From: Clavulina sp. PMI_390
Taxonomy: Eukaryota; Basidiomycota; Agaricomycetes; Cantharellales; Hydnaceae
Length of the DNA: 46,473 nt
Direction: 5' to 3'
Assembly: GCA_015039315.1 (NCBI GenBank)
Contig: WIDE01000012.1
Coordinates: 80,448-126,920, forward strand
The translations under genes were made by a program, and so were the position numbers. How positions within the stretch are numbered: position 1 is the stretch's first letter; every line of letters starts with the position of its first letter. The notes beneath the pieces were generated by a model that saw only the letters and a list, made by a program, of their open reading frames with translations, did not search any database and was not told where the DNA came from. This document shows positions 44,761 through 46,473 of the stretch, in pieces.

Positions 44761-44840
44761 GGAGCGCCGTGTCGCGAAAGTCGAAAGTGTGACAAGAGGG
44801 ACCCTCGGCTCGTGTCACAAACTCGAACATACACTCAATC
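44761..44840. promoter_or_regulatory. Compact bidirectional promoter POL12/ZNG1
   Basis: Only 80 bp separate the two divergent start codons (44760 minus, 44841 plus), so both 5' leaders and the core promoters must overlap or extend into the neighbouring gene. No TATA box is evident. Shared control of a replication gene and a zinc-delivery gene is possible but is inference. Confidence 0.6.
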
Positions 44841-46412
44841 ATGGCCTCGATCGACGATGACGAAGTTCCGTGAGTTTGAGGGCCCATCAAGAGAATCAAC
44901 TGGAGTCTATAAAGCAGAATTGATAATACGCTGTGTAGGGATCTCCTTGTCGAAACCACTCCCGAAGAGCCAGTGTCATTCACCAAAGTTCCTCTGACAA
45001 TCATCACTGGTTTTCTTGGTGCTGGCAAGTCCACTCTCCTCCAGTCAGCATCACACGACACTATGACGGACATATCCACTAATTCTCCTTGGATAGATAT
45101 ATCCTGAGCGCTCAGCATGGCCATCGCATTGCTGTCATTATGAATGAGGTCAGCATTCGATCGCAGTCACTGCATGATTCAATGGGGAACTAACGACGTT
45201 CCGTCGTCTAGTTTGCCGACAGTGCGGATATAGAGTGTAATTCTGAGAGCTTGTGATTATATCCGATTTGGCTTGACACCTCTTTTCATAGCAAGGACTA
45301 TCAACGTTTCTTCAGGGGAAGCACCTGGAGCAACATCAGAGGAAGTGCTGGAGCTTGCCAACGGCTGCCTATGCTGCTCAATCAAAGACTCGGGAGCCGC
45401 ATCCATCGAGCTCATGATGCAGAAGCGTGGTCGTTTCGACTACATACTATTAGAAACGACTGGTCTGGCCGATCCGGGTAGGCTTTAGTGTATATGAACT
45501 GAGATCGGCTTTACTAATTTTCATCAAGGCCCGATTGCCAGCATGTTCTGGGACAATGAAGGAATGAGCGAGATGATCTATCTCGACGGTGTGATATGTG
45601 TCGTTGATGGTGTCTTTGGCCTAAAGGTAGTTCGACTCCAATTTCGCCAATCACGTATCCTTCGACTAACTTTTGTTATCCATAGACGGTCGAAGATTCG
45701 GAACAAAGGGTCCTTGGCTCTAGGTCAGTCATCCCACTTGCTCTGTCCAGCTCGCTCTCGTGTTGCTTATGGCTCTACTTGGACGTCCAGACAAATTGGC
45801 TCCTCCGATGTTGTACTCCTCAACAAGTGTGATCTCACAAAAGAACCGGCGCTGCAAAGTCTAGAAGCCTCCATTCGGAGCCTAAATCCCACTGCTTCTA
45901 TTTTCCGAACTGTGCGCGGAGAGCTTGATGTCGCCAAAATCCTCAACCTTGCTGCATACTCCTCCGCTCCATTCGTTGCAAGTGGGGCGGTATCTCATGA
46001 CCATGAGCATACACATGGCGAACACGACCATAGCCATGATCACGATCATAGTGACACACTGAACGGGATGTCCTCACTCGTCATTCCACTCCCTGTACTA
46101 TCTGACGCACATGTGACAAAGCTTGACGAATGGCTGCGCACACTTCTGTGGGACGGGGAGGTCATGACAGGCAATCCTCCATCAGGTTCCTCATCTACTC
46201 CCGTGGAGGTCTTGCGGTGTAAAGGCGTATATGCAACTACGGAAGGAAAGGTGTTTGTCATCCAGGGGGTGCGAACATTATATGACACCAAGGAGGAAAG
46301 TAGTAGCCGGGAAGATGCTACCGTTAAATCTGGGAAGCTCGTGTTGATCGGAAAACTAGGAGACAAGAAAGCGATTGCGTCAGCATTTGCTTCCTACACA
46401 GGCATCGAGTGA
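44841..46412 (+). CDS. ZNG1: Zinc-regulated GTPase Zng1 (COG0523/CobW)
   Basis: Eight exons: 44841-44869, 44939-45043, 45097-45148, 45212-45236, 45292-45477, 45529-45626, 45686-45723 and 45791-46412, giving 384 residues. Walker A is GFLGAGKST (34-42), the metal-binding motif is GCLCC (Cys96, 98, 99), and the base-recognition motif is NKCD (189-192). A His-rich loop (247-264, [18 protein letters not shown]) precedes the CobW C-terminal domain, which contains [10 protein letters not shown]. Eukaryotic Zng1 transfers zinc to methionine aminopeptidase 1 using GTP hydrolysis. In vertebrates a CPELVP motif near the N-terminus docks the aminopeptidase; the matching place here reads VPDLLV, without the Cys. 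The alternative N-terminus was excluded because splicing 44869 to 44939 restores frame exactly. Confidence 0.93.
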
Positions 46413-46473
46413 TCGCTGGAGAACGGCATAACATTTCCCGATCCTCACCCGATTGTGTATACCTTGTTGTACT

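Noticed and set aside
44735..45124. Minus-strand frame of 129 codons over the POL12/ZNG1 gap
   Set aside because: It overlaps exons of ZNG1 in antisense and the POL12 start; no support.

Overview
The window reads as nuclear DNA of a filamentous basidiomycete, probably an Agaricomycete. The reasons are the many short phase-consistent introns (mostly about 45-65 nt, GT..AG), the compact gene clusters, and a set of conserved fungal housekeeping genes whose exons could be joined by eye. The class-level assignment is inference. I see no rRNA, convincing tRNA, CRISPR array or intact transposon.

Layout. 2.0-4.1 kb (+): single-pass membrane protein with a Ser/Thr-rich stalk, followed by a pyrimidine-rich tract of almost 1 kb. 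7.05-11.06 kb (+): BMS1, the GTPase of 40S ribosome assembly. 11.3-19.6 kb: a minus-strand block with an EAF7/CT20-type NuA4 subunit, a 65-residue protein ending in a CAAX box, a two-finger AN1 zinc protein of ZFAND2 type, and a 1124-residue coiled-coil protein with a Cep57-type C-terminus (spindle-pole-body/PPC89-like). 19.6-28.8 kb: gene-poor, with several unassigned low-confidence reading frames. 28.8-30.1 kb (-): YPD1-like histidine phosphotransfer protein. 30.1-33.25 kb: gene-poor. 33.25-35.1 kb (+): VAP/SCS2-type ER contact-site protein. 36.16-36.57 kb (-): unrecognised 78-residue three-exon gene. 37.4-37.9 kb (-): reading frame with one internal stop. 38.86-42.05 kb (-): tandem pair of histidine-phosphatase (phosphoglycerate-mutase-like) paralogues, the second with a decayed tail. 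42.4-44.76 kb (-): POL12, B subunit of DNA polymerase alpha. 44.84-46.41 kb (+): ZNG1-type zinc GTPase. POL12 and ZNG1 diverge from an 80-bp gap between start codons.

The genes do not form one pathway. They serve ribosome biogenesis (BMS1), chromatin (EAF7), protein quality control (AN1), microtubule organisation (Cep57-like), osmostress phosphorelay (YPD1), ER contact sites (VAP), DNA replication (POL12) and zinc delivery (ZNG1). I found no obvious new multi-gene system. The most interesting signals are the small CAAX protein with a possible myristoylation site, the histidine-phosphatase pair in which a 51-nt in-frame intron of one copy encodes a possible membrane helix, and the long YPD1 intron whose retention would replace the phospho-acceptor half with a hydrophobic tail. 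All exon joins were made by eye from splice signals, frame and family resemblance; none was tested against transcripts.
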